From NCBI GenBank assembly GCA_021018995.1, contig CM037585.1, positions 70,868,646-70,932,645 on the forward strand: DNA of 64,000 nt, read 5' to 3'. Position numbers and translations under genes: made by a program. Positions 1 to 9,999 of this stretch are shown here, in pieces (within the stretch, counting starts at the first letter, position 1; each line of letters starts with the position of its first letter). This DNA comes from Chloranthus sessilifolius. Its lineage: Eukaryota; Streptophyta; Magnoliopsida; Chloranthales; Chloranthaceae. The notes under the pieces were generated by a model, which saw only the letters and a list, made by a program, of their open reading frames with translations, was not told the origin of the DNA and did not search any database.

Positions 1-112
1 TTGAACCATCTTGAGATTTTAGCAACATATAGAAGAGATAGATGTGTGGTTTAGGCCAGGCTTCAGATGCACACTTCAGCAAAAAGGATTCACCAGTAAC
101 AACAGCCACAAA

Positions 113-541
113 CCTATCGAGTGCTATGGTTACTGCCTTATAGCTCCAGTAACAGCAAAAAGGATTCACCAGTAACTACAACCACATGAACCATTCGATA
201 GGTTCATCATTACTGCCTTATAGCTCCTGTCGAGTTCTGCTGTACTTATAGCCATCAACCTATCGAATGGCTGCTGTAGCGCAGTCATTGCACCTATCGA
301 AGGCTCCATTAATTGAACCTATCGATAGGATCTTGATTTAAACTCAACCTATCGAAGAGCAGCATGTCATCCTCTCAACCTATCAAATGCTTAAAGAATG
401 CAATAACAATCCAACCTATCGAATGATATTGCCTTTTGCAATCTAACCTAACAAGTTCTTCAAGGTTGCAGTGAACCTATCGCCTGGTTCTTCAGCAAAC
501 CATTATCCTATCGAATGCTAAAGTTGTACCTATCGAATGCT
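113..541 (+). repeat. Dispersed CCTATCGA motif array in U3
   Basis: About ten copies of CCTATCGA followed by AxG or TGG lie at irregular spacing of 20-70 bp. One copy is the perfect palindrome CCTATCGATAGG near 318-331. The array sits upstream of the TATA-like box, where a transcription-factor array would be expected. Other LTR families in the window carry different motifs at the equivalent place. Confidence 0.8.
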
Positions 542-1680
542 CCATTTATTAAACCTGCTGCAACACCTATTGACTGAGCAACTTATATTTCTGCAGCAGC
601 TGCATCAACATATATCAGTGGCCGACAAGGGCATTTTTGAGAGCTGCAAGAACACATCAGCTGGGCACAAATTTTTGCACATGGGACAACAGTCCACATG
701 TGATTTTCCTTGGCAGAAATGAAGACACCTCAGCTGTGCATAACAAAATTGAATCCTCTGCTCTCTGATTGGCTGCAACTAAAGTCACATGGATAGATGC
801 ATATGTATAAACATCCATCTATTTTGCTGTTTTTCTTCAGCAAGGAAAGTAGGAACAAAGGAATAGCCTGAGTCCTCCTTAGCTCATTTAGGTTTAGCTT
901 TAGGTTTTATTTTCCCTTTTTTTCTTCCCCCTTCTCTCTCTAATCCAGCCTGTTGGATTAGATCTAGGTAGCAACTCAGATCTGGTTTTTGATTATAATT
1001 TGGTATGAAGGTCTTGTGGATTGATGCACAGACTACAGATCTGAGGGCAAGGTCATTGTAAGTAATTTTGATTCAATGAATTATTGATTTTATTGCTTAA
1101 TTAGATCTATAGATCATCCAGTTTCACTTGGTTCTCGATTGGATTTGTGTTGAAGGGACCAGCCCACCCACTTAACAGGTAGATCTCTTGAATACCATTT
1201 GATCTTCCTAGATCTAATATCCCTGTGAATGCCTGAGCTTGTAGCCTTGCATCCATAGCATCTATAGTGATTTTAATGTTCTAATTGGAACCTTTGATAT
1301 GGAGGAAATCCCTAAGATGATCTGTGACCATTAAAGTGGACAGATCATAGCCTTAAGATCAGTCCAACCATTTGGTTTAGAGTGAATTCTTCTACCTTGC
1401 ACTTGAGCTTGTAACCAAGTGAAGGATAACTGTAAATTCGCATACCTTGATCTATTTTGCAATAAAAACCAGGCCCTAGATGTCTATTTCTCCCCATTTT
1501 ATATTTTATTTTACCATCCATCTTTCTCAATCTTTTAGATTTAGTTTTATATTTCAGCTTTATAAATTAGATCTAGTGACACCCGAAAAACTCTCTTTCT
1601 TCTTAGAATTGCTAGATCTGTAGCAAGATGTGGAGGCCTACTATACACCTTCTAGTTTTATATCACTACTCCCTGTGGGA

Positions 1681-1730
1681 CAAACTCTTACTTATTAAAA
1701 CTTGCTACAAAGGACCCTGTATCTTACAGG
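1681..1730 (+). promoter_or_regulatory. Conserved 50-bp U5 block
   Basis: CTTACTTAT(T/C)AAAACTTGC then TACAA..GACCCTGTATCTTACAGG. Nearly the same block is at 32801-32850, 37194-37244, 20637-20686 (minus), and in a more altered form at 38431-38500 (minus). It is the best conserved stretch among otherwise divergent LTRs. Confidence 0.7.
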
Positions 1731-1943
1731 TCTAGGATATTTTAGATGTGTTGAATCCATCCTCTGTTTTACTTTGATTTTATTTTCTTTCTTTTAATTC
1801 ATAACAATCAGCACACTGAAATTCTCCAACACCTATACCATTGGAAAGTAGAGGTTCCCAGCTTTCCAACGAGCCAAGAATCGCTTCAATCCGAGTGGTA
1901 TTTTAAAGTTATGGCGATTTAAAAAACACAAAAAAGTGCAAGA

Positions 1944-2075
1944 AAATACACATGCGTGCATAGTATGCACACAAAGGCAATTTTCGGTAGAAAATACACA
2001 TGCATGCATAGTATGCACGCAAAGGAAATTTTCAGCAAAAATTACACATGCGTGCATAGTATGCACGTAAAGTCG
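1944..2075 (+). repeat. Three tandem units of about 49 bp with palindromic core
   Basis: Each unit contains a near-perfect palindrome GTGCATAGTATGCAC, with cores at about 1956-1970, 2004-2018 and 2052-2066, embedded in ACACATGC...GCAAAG. The units lie in the U3 of the Tat-type LTR, in the place where the minus-strand Tat LTR carries a different palindrome. The short Met/His-rich open frames seen here on both strands are a by-product of the palindromes. Confidence 0.85.
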
Positions 2076-2811
2076 AATTGGTTCTTCTCGACAACGGGCC
2101 CGAATTTCTCTAATCCGAAAATGAGTTTTTTTACTTTTAGAGTTGGACTTGTAGACCTTTCCTGACTTCAGGGTTTGTTTCTTTAGGACCCTAGTACCCC
2201 CACAAGCTTAAGTTATCACCCTTTTGTCACCTAAACCCTCACCTTTTCAGCCATCATTAAAACCCAATTCCCACCCCTCCATGCCCTAAAAATCTCAAAA
2301 ACCTTAAATTTCCTATTACCTAATTCATAAACCCTTTAGTGTCGTAACCCCTCACTAATCACCTCTCCATCAATAAATAGAGAGCCACCCTCCCCTCCCC
2401 CCCCCTTGTTTATCCATCTTTTGAAATTTCTAAGAGAAGAAACTCTACCCAATTGCCTCCTCACTTGCCAAAAACTTGGATTTTTTTCAAAAGCTAAAGC
2501 CTTAGCCCATCTCATACTACCATTTCCATCATCACTCTCAAGCTCATATCCTTCCAAACCTTAGAAGTTAGAGCCCTTCTCTAACCTATAGTGCTATCGG
2601 AAGCTCATCGGTGTTACTCTCACACAAAGATCCAACTAACGATGCTACAAGGGCCCGAGAGCTCTGGCTCTCTCCTCTATTCTTGTACCTTCTTTGATTT
2701 TCCTCTATCCTAGAATTGAGCCGTTACGCCGCGAAAATTTCCTCTAATGTTAAGGGCTCAATAGGATCGGTGTTCCTTCGGGCAAGAGGAAGTGCCGCTC
2801 ACTTTTTTACT

Positions 2812-2815
<4 letters not shown>

Positions 2816-2843
<28 letters not shown>
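2816..2843. repeat. (TA)n microsatellite
   Basis: Fourteen or so TA dinucleotides in a row, inside the R-U5 part of the Tat-type LTR fragment. No function evident. Confidence 0.95.
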
Positions 2844-2848
<5 letters not shown>

Positions 2849-3047
2849 ACATTTGAACATAGACTTGGCCATAGTAGAGATCGCTTACGAGCGGGTCAAT
2901 CGGGTGCCTAATACCTTCCTGATTGATAACCGAAGCCCCTACCCAAGAGCCTTTGGCGTTGATAGATAAATCAGAGTCATATTTTATACTTCGGTGCTTA
3001 TATATCAATTTTTAGGTATCTCGGGACACAAAAAGCTCCGAGTGGCA

Positions 3048-5945
3048 TGTAACAACCCGATTAAGTGTATGTGCTTAACGAGGTATACATCACACACTAA
3101 GACTTTTCGGGATATTATATATCTCGTGGCGTGTATTTTTAGTACAAATGATTGCAAGTTTAATGGCGTGATTAGTTACACAAGGGCACGTTAGTTTGGG
3201 CCTTTTGATGATAGCAAATACACATGTTTTGGTGTGCAAGCTTTACACCGAACCCAAACACGCTTGACTATGTCTACGTGTTCGGCAAGGCGTAATGCTA
3301 CTTTGAAATCTCGAGATAATTAATTTAAAGGAATGTAGTTTGTGTGAAAAGTGTGTGTGGTCGGTTGGGTAATTAGCTACTCGAGATCTGTGAGAGCACC
3401 GACGGTGAAAGATTCATTTTACAAGTGAGATTAGGTTCATTTTTGGCCCTTGATGAAAAGCCAGTGCACCGACTCACGGAGTGCTGGCTTCACACCAAAT
3501 AAAGCCCAATGGCTTATAAGAGAAGAAAAAAGGGAAAAACCCCATTCATTTCTTGCTTGGGATTTAGAGGGAAGAACCAAGAGAGGTAGAGCCCGCAAAC
3601 CCCTTCTCGTTTTCTCTTGTGGTGAGATCCAAACCGTTGATCTCCTCTTGGTAGATCCGTGCTTCGCTTTGCATCGCAAGGAAACCCTCGATCTTGGCAT
3701 TTTATGATCGGAGAGAGAGAAGATTTGATCGGATCGTTGGAGGAAAAGAGGGTTTTGAAGCATGGATACGATCATTGGAGACATTACGTGCCCGATCTAA
3801 GGAGGTAAATACCTTAGTTTATTCATGTATGAAACTTAAATTACTTTTTTTAGGTCGTGTGCAAAGGAATGGAGGATTTGATTTGAAGAAAATGGGTTTT
3901 GAAAATGGAAAAAATATACAGAATTGCAGAAATTCTCACACGCGAGTTGGAATTAGCATGGGTGAAATTCCTTCAAAAATTAGGCCAAAATTGCACTAGA
4001 AAAATTTCCCCGTGCGAGTTGGAAAATTCGCTCACGCGACCTTGGAAATCACTCACGTGACTTTGGCCGAGGTGCCGACACAGCCTCGGTATTTTAGCCA
4101 TAACTTTTTGCTCGGAACTCAGATTGACGCAATTGGCACTATGTTGGAAAGAGGACAATGAGTTCTATAACTTGTATGAATTAACAATTTCATGAATCAA
4201 ATAGTTTAAAGGTAAAAATTGAGGGGGGAGTTGGGATAAGTTCTACATAATCTAAGGTTAGCATAAACTTGTCCATTCCGTCTCAAAACATAAAGAACTT
4301 CGACATGTGTGATTCTTTAGTCATTGACATATATTTTATAAATGTTATGTGATGTAGATGGAGGACCAAGGTCCATTAATAGGAATCATTGTGTTCATTT
4401 TAGCAACGCTAGAGTTGAGGTAGGGGAAACTCAATAGCCATTTGCATATTTTAATTGAATTCATAGATGTCGTGATGTAATCGGACTGGATTTGAACTAT
4501 TGAACTTTTGTTTAATTACATTAAACTTTCATCTTTGCATTGGACTCCTTGAAATTAGAATGTCAATCTGAAATTTTGAAACATGAACTCTTTGCTCTCC
4601 GAGCTTTGAATTTTGAACTCCGTAAGTCATTGAATCCAAACTCTGAATCAGATCCGTGAATATGATGTCGACACTTGAACATGATTAGATGAACTCGAAT
4701 ACAAGCTTTGAATTCGAATGCATATTGAACTCTATGTCTGAAACTAAATAGAAACTATGGGAAGTTGAATCTTTGAATTTTGGGTTATGAAATCTGCTTG
4801 TATTTGAATCTTTGAAGACATTAAACTTGAATTTGAACTTCGAAATTGAATTTGGACTAATCGATTTGGAATTAAACTATTAAACCCTTTGAACTTCAAA
4901 ACTCTGTATCTGAACATTGAATACTAGCGTTGAAATTTGAAATGTACTATGAGCAACAATATTGAGTGAACATTGAGTGGGCATTAGACATAGTAAGCCG
5001 GTACGGCGGTTATCCATACACAGTGTACAATGCATAGCATACATAGTGGATTGGTACGGCGGTTATTCATACACATTGCATAGCATGAATAGTGGACCGG
5101 TATGGAAGTTATCCGTATGCATTTCATAGCATACACAAGTGGACTGGTATGGCGGTTATTCGTACATAGTGAATGTAGTGAATGCACAGTGAATAGTGGA
5201 CATTGGAAAGTGGTTCATTACGACGGTTATCCGTTCACAGTGAGCGAAGTGCATACGTAGTGAATAATGGGCATTGAATCATCGAATAGTGAATGATGAA
5301 ATCTAAGCATTAAATTAGTGAATAGTGTATAGTGAATAAGAAAATATGAGCTTTTGTTCTGTCATTGAATATTTGCTTTGTTATCGCTTTTGTTTCGGTT
5401 ATCAAACTTTTTTATGTTATTGTTTCTGCTTCTATCATTGAATCCATGCTTTGTTTCTACTTTTAACTATGTCATTAATGCATGCTTCATTTCTGCTTTG
5501 AACTCTGTTATTGAATCTATGTTTCGTTTCGGCATTGAACTCCATCATCGAATCCATGTTTTATTATCGCTTTGGACACTGACCTTGGTTCTATGCATTG
5601 GCATGATAAGATGCAACTATTATTGTTATTTCTTCTACTAAGCTTGGACTGTTAGCTCACCCCGACTATACGTCACAGGTGTAGCTCTTGATCAGAATCT
5701 TGGACTTGAGGAGAATCTGGAATTTCATACAAGAGAGAGAAGCACAATAGTGCTACTATTCAGATTTGGTATTGTGACTTTTGGGTTTAGAACTTGGTAT
5801 GTTCATAAGGTTTTGAGTACAATGGTAGTATTAGTATTGTATATACATTTTGAGTATCACTGTTTAGGTGATGGTCAGCTCTCATCGGTGGTTTATGTTA
5901 GTTTATTATATGTTATGTATAGAAATAGAAATTTTTAGTTCTACC
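3048..5945 (+). mobile_element. Probable long LTR beginning TGTAACAACCC (chromovirus Tekay/Del-like)
   Basis: The start TGTAACAACCC follows directly on the Tat LTR end and resembles the usual start of plant Tekay/Del LTRs (recalled, not searched). A TATA-like CTTATAAG lies at 3513-3520. The first 150 bp and the phrase GTGAGAGCACC recur at 7362 onward. The middle contains motif repeats (CACGCGAGTTGG-like at 3936-4067), a long stretch of GAACTTTGAA-like words (4500-5600) and a minisatellite. GCTCACCCCGACTATACG near 5655 is of the kind found late in Tekay LTRs. The right boundary is approximate, and no primer-binding site is recognised after it. Confidence 0.45.
4991..5240 (+). repeat. Minisatellite of about 48 bp, four to five units
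   Basis: Units contain GGTACGGCGGTTATYCATACAC followed by GCATAGCATACATAGTGGA-like sequence; starts are near 4996, 5050, 5098, 5146 and 5205. Units are 80-90% alike by eye. It lies within the long LTR-like sequence and is non-coding. Confidence 0.8.
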
Positions 5946-6868
5946 ATATATATCTTTACATTGATTTCCGCATATCATTATGGATGCAACAAGTATTCTG
6001 TATTTGGATTGTGATTTGCGACCCGACGGTCTAAGTTTTCCAACGATCTGTGTAAGGGGAAATTTGTGCTGCCACTTGGAGACTCCATTTTTTTTAAGAG
6101 TGCACATCGCTGCGACGGACTCGGGAGAGCCCACAGTTGCACACTTATGATCTATAAATAAGAGGGCTTGACATGGAGAAAAACTTATCAAAAGAATTCT
6201 CAGCATCAATTGACGACTAAGGTTGGGTTTCCTGACAATCACCTTAGTGTAGAGTAGTTTAGATATCCAAGGTTTCTCGAGAGCAATTGAAGATTGTGAT
6301 CGGGAGCTGAAAGATTAGAGTAGAGTATCCATATTTTCTCAAGAGCAATTGAAGCCTGTGATTGATAGATGAAAGATCTTTTTATTTGCTTTGTAGTTTA
6401 GATTTACTTTTATTGCATGTTCCTACTCTATAAATTTATGATAATTCTTGATTTTAATTAACGCCTAAAGTCTTGAGTTTGAAAGATTAGTGTAACGGTT
6501 TTTATTTTCCATCTTTAATTTTCTAGCGTTTGATTGACGCCCAAATTTCTGGAAGATTGTTGATTAGTATAAATCAATATAAAAATTATAGTGTTTGATT
6601 GAAGACCAAATTCTAGGAAACTAAGATATAGTGTAATGGTATTTTTAATTTTGTAAACATCTGAGAACTGAAGGATTGTGATTGACGACCATAATCTAGA
6701 AGTAGGAGGATTTAGATTATTTTTCTGTAATTAGTTTAATAATCATTCTTTTATTCTTTTTTCTCAACCTTTAAAGATAGATAAAAGCCTTAAGAAATTT
6801 TCAAACTTTCCTTGTGGGAACAATCCTATTGCTAGTGCTATGATTTCCATTGTGCACTTTCAATAGGT
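5946..6868 (+). mobile_element. LTR-like fragment with TATA box and repeated leader
   Basis: A TATA-like TATAAATA lies at 6153-6160. Downstream, 6200-6720 consists of five loosely repeated units containing ATTGACGxCCAAAxTCTAGGA. Near 6810 the phrase CTTGTGGGAACAATCC resembles the U5 block of Athila-type LTRs in this window. I infer a truncated LTR of an unassigned family. No coding sequence is seen. Confidence 0.35.
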
Positions 6869-6869
6869 T

Positions 6870-7361
6870 AAGACATAGTAGAATATATATATACCCATCA
6901 GCACGCAAAGCCATTTTGTTAATTAAAATGCATGGCTGCTGGCAGAGACACGAAAAATCCATCATTTCAAAAGTTTTCCCTCTTTTCTGTCTCAAAACCG
7001 AACCGGCCACTCCTCCTTTTGCTCATCTAATCCAATTCATACCTCGACATTGCGCCGGTGTCGACATCGTCGATCAAGGACAAACGTTTCTGCCGGATCA
7101 AGGGCTTTTTTCCTCTTCCAACAAGGTAACCAATTTAAACCCTTTTCCTTTGAATTTCTTGCTTTTTATACCAATGTGGCTAGGTTTTCTAGCATCTATA
7201 TGATAAATGGACTTTTTCCTTTGTAAATGCATTTATTTATGACATGCTTTCTTGATTTGTAATGCATATTTGCATGGATTTGGTGAAAATTTGATCCATT
7301 TAGCCCTTTTTTATTTTTCCTGATTTTTATTTATTAATGCATTAAGGCTTTTTCATTTAGG
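6870..7361 (+). mobile_element. Fragment homologous to the leader of the PMD gene at 12.2-12.5 kb
   Basis: A TATATATATA box (6881-6893) is followed by a leader ending in a donor-like CAAG/GTAACCA (about 7120-7132), then intron-like T-rich sequence. Sequence and order match 12230-12540, where an equivalent donor-like CAAAG/GTAACCA occurs. It is therefore a second, truncated copy of the 5' exon and intron of the Tat antisense accessory gene, cut at 7362 by an LTR start. Confidence 0.55.
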
Positions 7362-8395
7362 TGCAACACCCCAAATTTTCAAAAACCATCAATACACACA
7401 ATAGATGTATATGCTTAACAAAGCATACAACAAAGACCATTTAATTCTGAAATATTTTAAACTTAAAATATACACCTTGGTCTAAAATGGACTCATATAA
7501 ATAATTGTGTAAATAGTTACACAAGCTCCGTGAGAGCACCAATGGTAAGAACCTTGAATTCTAAATAAAAGGTCTAGGGATCAAACATTGCTAAAGACTT
7601 CAAAAACTCTATTTTTTGAATTTAAACCAATAGCCTATACACCTAAGTTACGTGTGTCAGCCTAACACGAAACGTTAACCAAAGAGTTGGAAAAAAGGCA
7701 ACTCACGTAAAAATTAGAATTTGTCTGTTCTTGATAATACTATTTCCTAAACCCTCTAAAACTCTAATTAGAAGGACCATAAGAGAAATCCTAATTTTTT
7801 CTCTTTAAATAAGAGTCTTAGACTCCTCTTTTCTATTATTCATAAAATTCCCTAGCTTTCTCCTTTGACCTTCATCGTCAAACTCTTTAAGAGCATCAAG
7901 GTGTCTCCTTAAGACGCTTTGATCACCGGCATCCTTACGATTTAGAAGGAGGAACCTTCAGGAGAGAGCGTGTAAAGTATCGAGATCTCCCAACCACTGT
8001 AGGATCATCGGCAATGCTACAAGAGGTAGTTCTAATTAGTAATGATGGTCTATAGGATTGAAATCACATTAGACAATCAAGTTTACAATTTTCCAAATCA
8101 TTAGAATAATAAACGGATCTCGAACTTCAGATCTCGAATACGTAAGAAACTTGGTTCCTGAAGATGACGATCACAGCTCATTGTGATAAGACCCACAACG
8201 CGCTGCCATATGTCATAGTGTGTTGTGAGAATACCATAGTCCGCTGTCTGACAATAGAAAACAAAAGACAAATTTTTGAAATAACAAATCGTAGGGGCAA
8301 AGCTTGTTGTCACCTTCCAATAGTGCACTATTGACGGCAAAAAAAAATTTAGAGAACCGTGGATTTTTGACGATCCTATCGCGATGATGCCCTCT
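7362..8395 (+). mobile_element. Second TGCAACACCCC-type LTR, 3' truncated
   Basis: It starts TGCAACACCCC and shares with 3048 onward the segments TATGTGCTTAAC, GTTACACAAG and GTGAGAGCACC. A TATA-like TTTAAATAAG lies at 7804-7813. It ends against the Tat LTR (-) near 8400-8428 without a recognisable terminus. Probably the same superfamily as 3048-5945 but diverged. Confidence 0.4.
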
Positions 8396-8428
8396 TAATA
8401 AATATTTAGATTCCCCACCCGAAGCTTT

Positions 8429-9954
8429 TGGTGTCCCGGGAAACCCAAATCAAATTTAAAGAGTACCGAAGTGCAAAAAATTGACTCTGAATCCGGTCTA
8501 CGCCAAAGGCTCTTGGGTAGGGGTTTCGGTTATCGATTGGGAAGGTGTTAGGCACCCGATCAACCAGCTTAATGCGGTCTCTACTTATGGCCAAAACAAA
8601 AAATGATATAAAATAAATAATAATGTCTTCCTCTTTCCCAAAGGGTCTTAAAACCCTATTTGTGCCCCTCCATTCCTACAGAAAATTCGAAGGCGTAACG
8701 GCACAAATGAGAGGATGGAGGAAGAACCTAGAAGGTAGAGGAGTAGAGAGGAGAGTCGAAGCTCTCGGCCCTTGTTGCACCACTGTGAAGCCTTGCATTG
8801 GCTTGCTTCGGTGAGCTTTTGATGGCTTGTATAGCTTGATGATGGATTTTAACACCTAGGGTGGATAGCTAAGAGGTAGAGAAGGGAGGGTAGAGGGTAG
8901 CACACACCTAAACTATAACTTTTTTATGAAAGGCTAAGATTTTAAGAAGGTTTTAAAGTTCTAAAATTTGGATGAAAAGAGTGCACTAAGGGAGAGAGAG
9001 AAAGGATTCCTTAATATCTAATTTGCAAATTTTTTCAAGCCTTTGTAAAGGGAGGGGTGCCTATCTATTTATACGAAAAAGAGAGGTGAGGAGGGTGTTT
9101 AGAGGCTAAGTTGGATTAGCAATTAGGTAATCTAGCCATCTAAGGTTTCCTAGGCTTTTTAGAGCCTTGAAATGTGTGAAGAGATGCTCCAATGGTGGAT
9201 GATAGGATGGGGCTTTAAACCACTTAAGGGATTGCACATAGATACTAAATGGGTGTAACAGAACTAGCAAAATACACCCCAAAGGTCAAGATGGTCAACA
9301 AGTCAAACCCTAATCTCAAATTTCAAGGCCAAAACCTATAGGTACTGTTCATAAGCCTAGCACAACTAATAGATGCGCCAAGTATATTACAGTAAAACAG
9401 TGTTGTACAGTGGTTTGGAAGGTTGGCAGGTCGCGGGGGGACCCACATATATGTGGTACAACTATTAGTTGCGCAAAGCCATTTCTGGAGAGAAATGGCT
9501 TGGCGCAAGTAATACTTACGCCAAATTCTTAGGGGGTTCATAGCAAATTTACTATTTTGCCCATGAGCTTCGGAATGTCGTAACTTCTTGTGTATAGCTC
9601 CGATTGGGGTGATCCTTAGCTCATTGGAAAGCTGAGGACTTCTACTTTTCAATGGTATGAGATTTTTTTATAATAGAAGATCACAACTAGTCTTGGTACA
9701 TTACTTTTCATCCATTGCTTAGGAAAGCTAGGTTTAGGTTCGGAATAGTTTCTAAGGGTCGGGATGGGTTTCTAAAGGTTCGAGAAGGCTCCTAAGGGAT
9801 CTAGGGTGATCTAGGGTAATTCCTTAGGTTTAGAATGGATTCTAAGGTTTTGAAAAGATTCCTAAGGGTTCTATACATGTCATCAAAAGCTTGGATATGT
9901 GCCTCTCTCGAAATGTGTCTCGATGAGGCCTTGGGTCAAATTTGAGTGTCTACA
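8429..9954 (-). mobile_element. Tat-lineage LTR (-), 3' LTR of a large element
   Basis: On the minus strand it begins TGTAGACACTC at 9954, directly after a polypurine tract, and ends ...GGGACACCA at 8429, followed by a spacer and TGG. Length is about 1.53 kb. The TATA box TATAAATAG lies at 9065-9073 (minus). U3 carries the palindromic motif array (9357-9522). Homology to the truncated + strand copy at 1832-3047 extends over the U3 start region and the terminal 190 bp. Internal sequence lies to the right, so this is the 3' LTR. Confidence 0.7.
9357..9522 (-). repeat. Palindromic CAACTATTAGTTG-type array in Tat U3
   Basis: Three motif units at 9357-9381, 9457-9480 and 9500-9522, each a variant of GCGCAACTATTAGTTGCGC, plus the perfect 14-bp palindrome CCACATATATGTGG at about 9442-9455. 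The same motif reappears upstream of the two accessory genes at 12091-12161 and 16149-16268. Confidence 0.8.
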
Positions 9955-9999
9955 GATGCCCCTCTTTGGTATTCGATCACTAATGATCGAATGCCAAAG
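9955..9999 (-). promoter_or_regulatory. Polypurine tract with adjoining 36-nt hairpin
   Basis: On the minus strand AAAGAGGGGCATC abuts the LTR start, as expected for a plus-strand primer tract. Overlapping its outer edge, 9964-9999 forms a hairpin: arm CTTTGGTATTCGATCA, loop CTAA, and a complementary arm with one G-T type mismatch. Confidence 0.7.

Larger units (their letters stand above)
1..1831 (+). mobile_element. Athila-type LTR, 5' end outside the window, solo or truncated
   Basis: This reads as one long terminal repeat of an Athila-like Ty3/Gypsy element. A TATA-like box lies at 806-811. A pyrimidine-rich leader and a block around 1680-1730 are shared with the LTRs ending at 32970 and 37368. 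The LTR ends with CCAACA at 1831. What follows is not a tRNA-Asp primer-binding site but the start of a Tat-type LTR fragment, so this is either a solo LTR or the remnant of a truncated element. U3 holds the CCTATCGA motif array described separately. The left end is not in the window, so target-site duplications cannot be checked. Confidence 0.75.
1832..3030 (+). mobile_element. Truncated Tat-type LTR (+)
   Basis: The first 90 bp align in reverse complement with about 9590-9660, and 2855-3047 aligns in reverse with about 8410-8600, so this is a relative of the minus-strand LTR at 8429-9954. A TATA-like AATAAATAG lies near 2372-2380. The terminal block ends in GGGACACA, and 3031-3047 looks like spacer plus the first bases (TGGC) of a Tat primer-binding site, cut off at 3048 by another LTR. 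The 5' end is replaced by the Athila-type LTR at 1-1831. Related to the LTR at 8.4-10 kb but clearly diverged, so old. Confidence 0.65.

Noticed and set aside
1833-2165. Met/His/Cys-rich open frames on both strands
   Set aside because: They are generated by the tandem palindromes of the LTR; no start context, no family.
4991-5240. CRISPR-like array
   Set aside because: The repeats are contiguous minisatellite units in plant LTR DNA without constant spacers; no cas genes.
4984-5641. Cys/Tyr/Met-rich and Leu/Phe-rich frames
   Set aside because: Arise from the minisatellite and from GAATC/TTTGAA word repeats in an LTR.
5946-6868. Endogenous pararetrovirus promoter (TATAAATAAG with leader)
   Set aside because: No primer-binding site for tRNA-Met, no movement protein, coat protein or RT nearby; an LTR fragment fits better.
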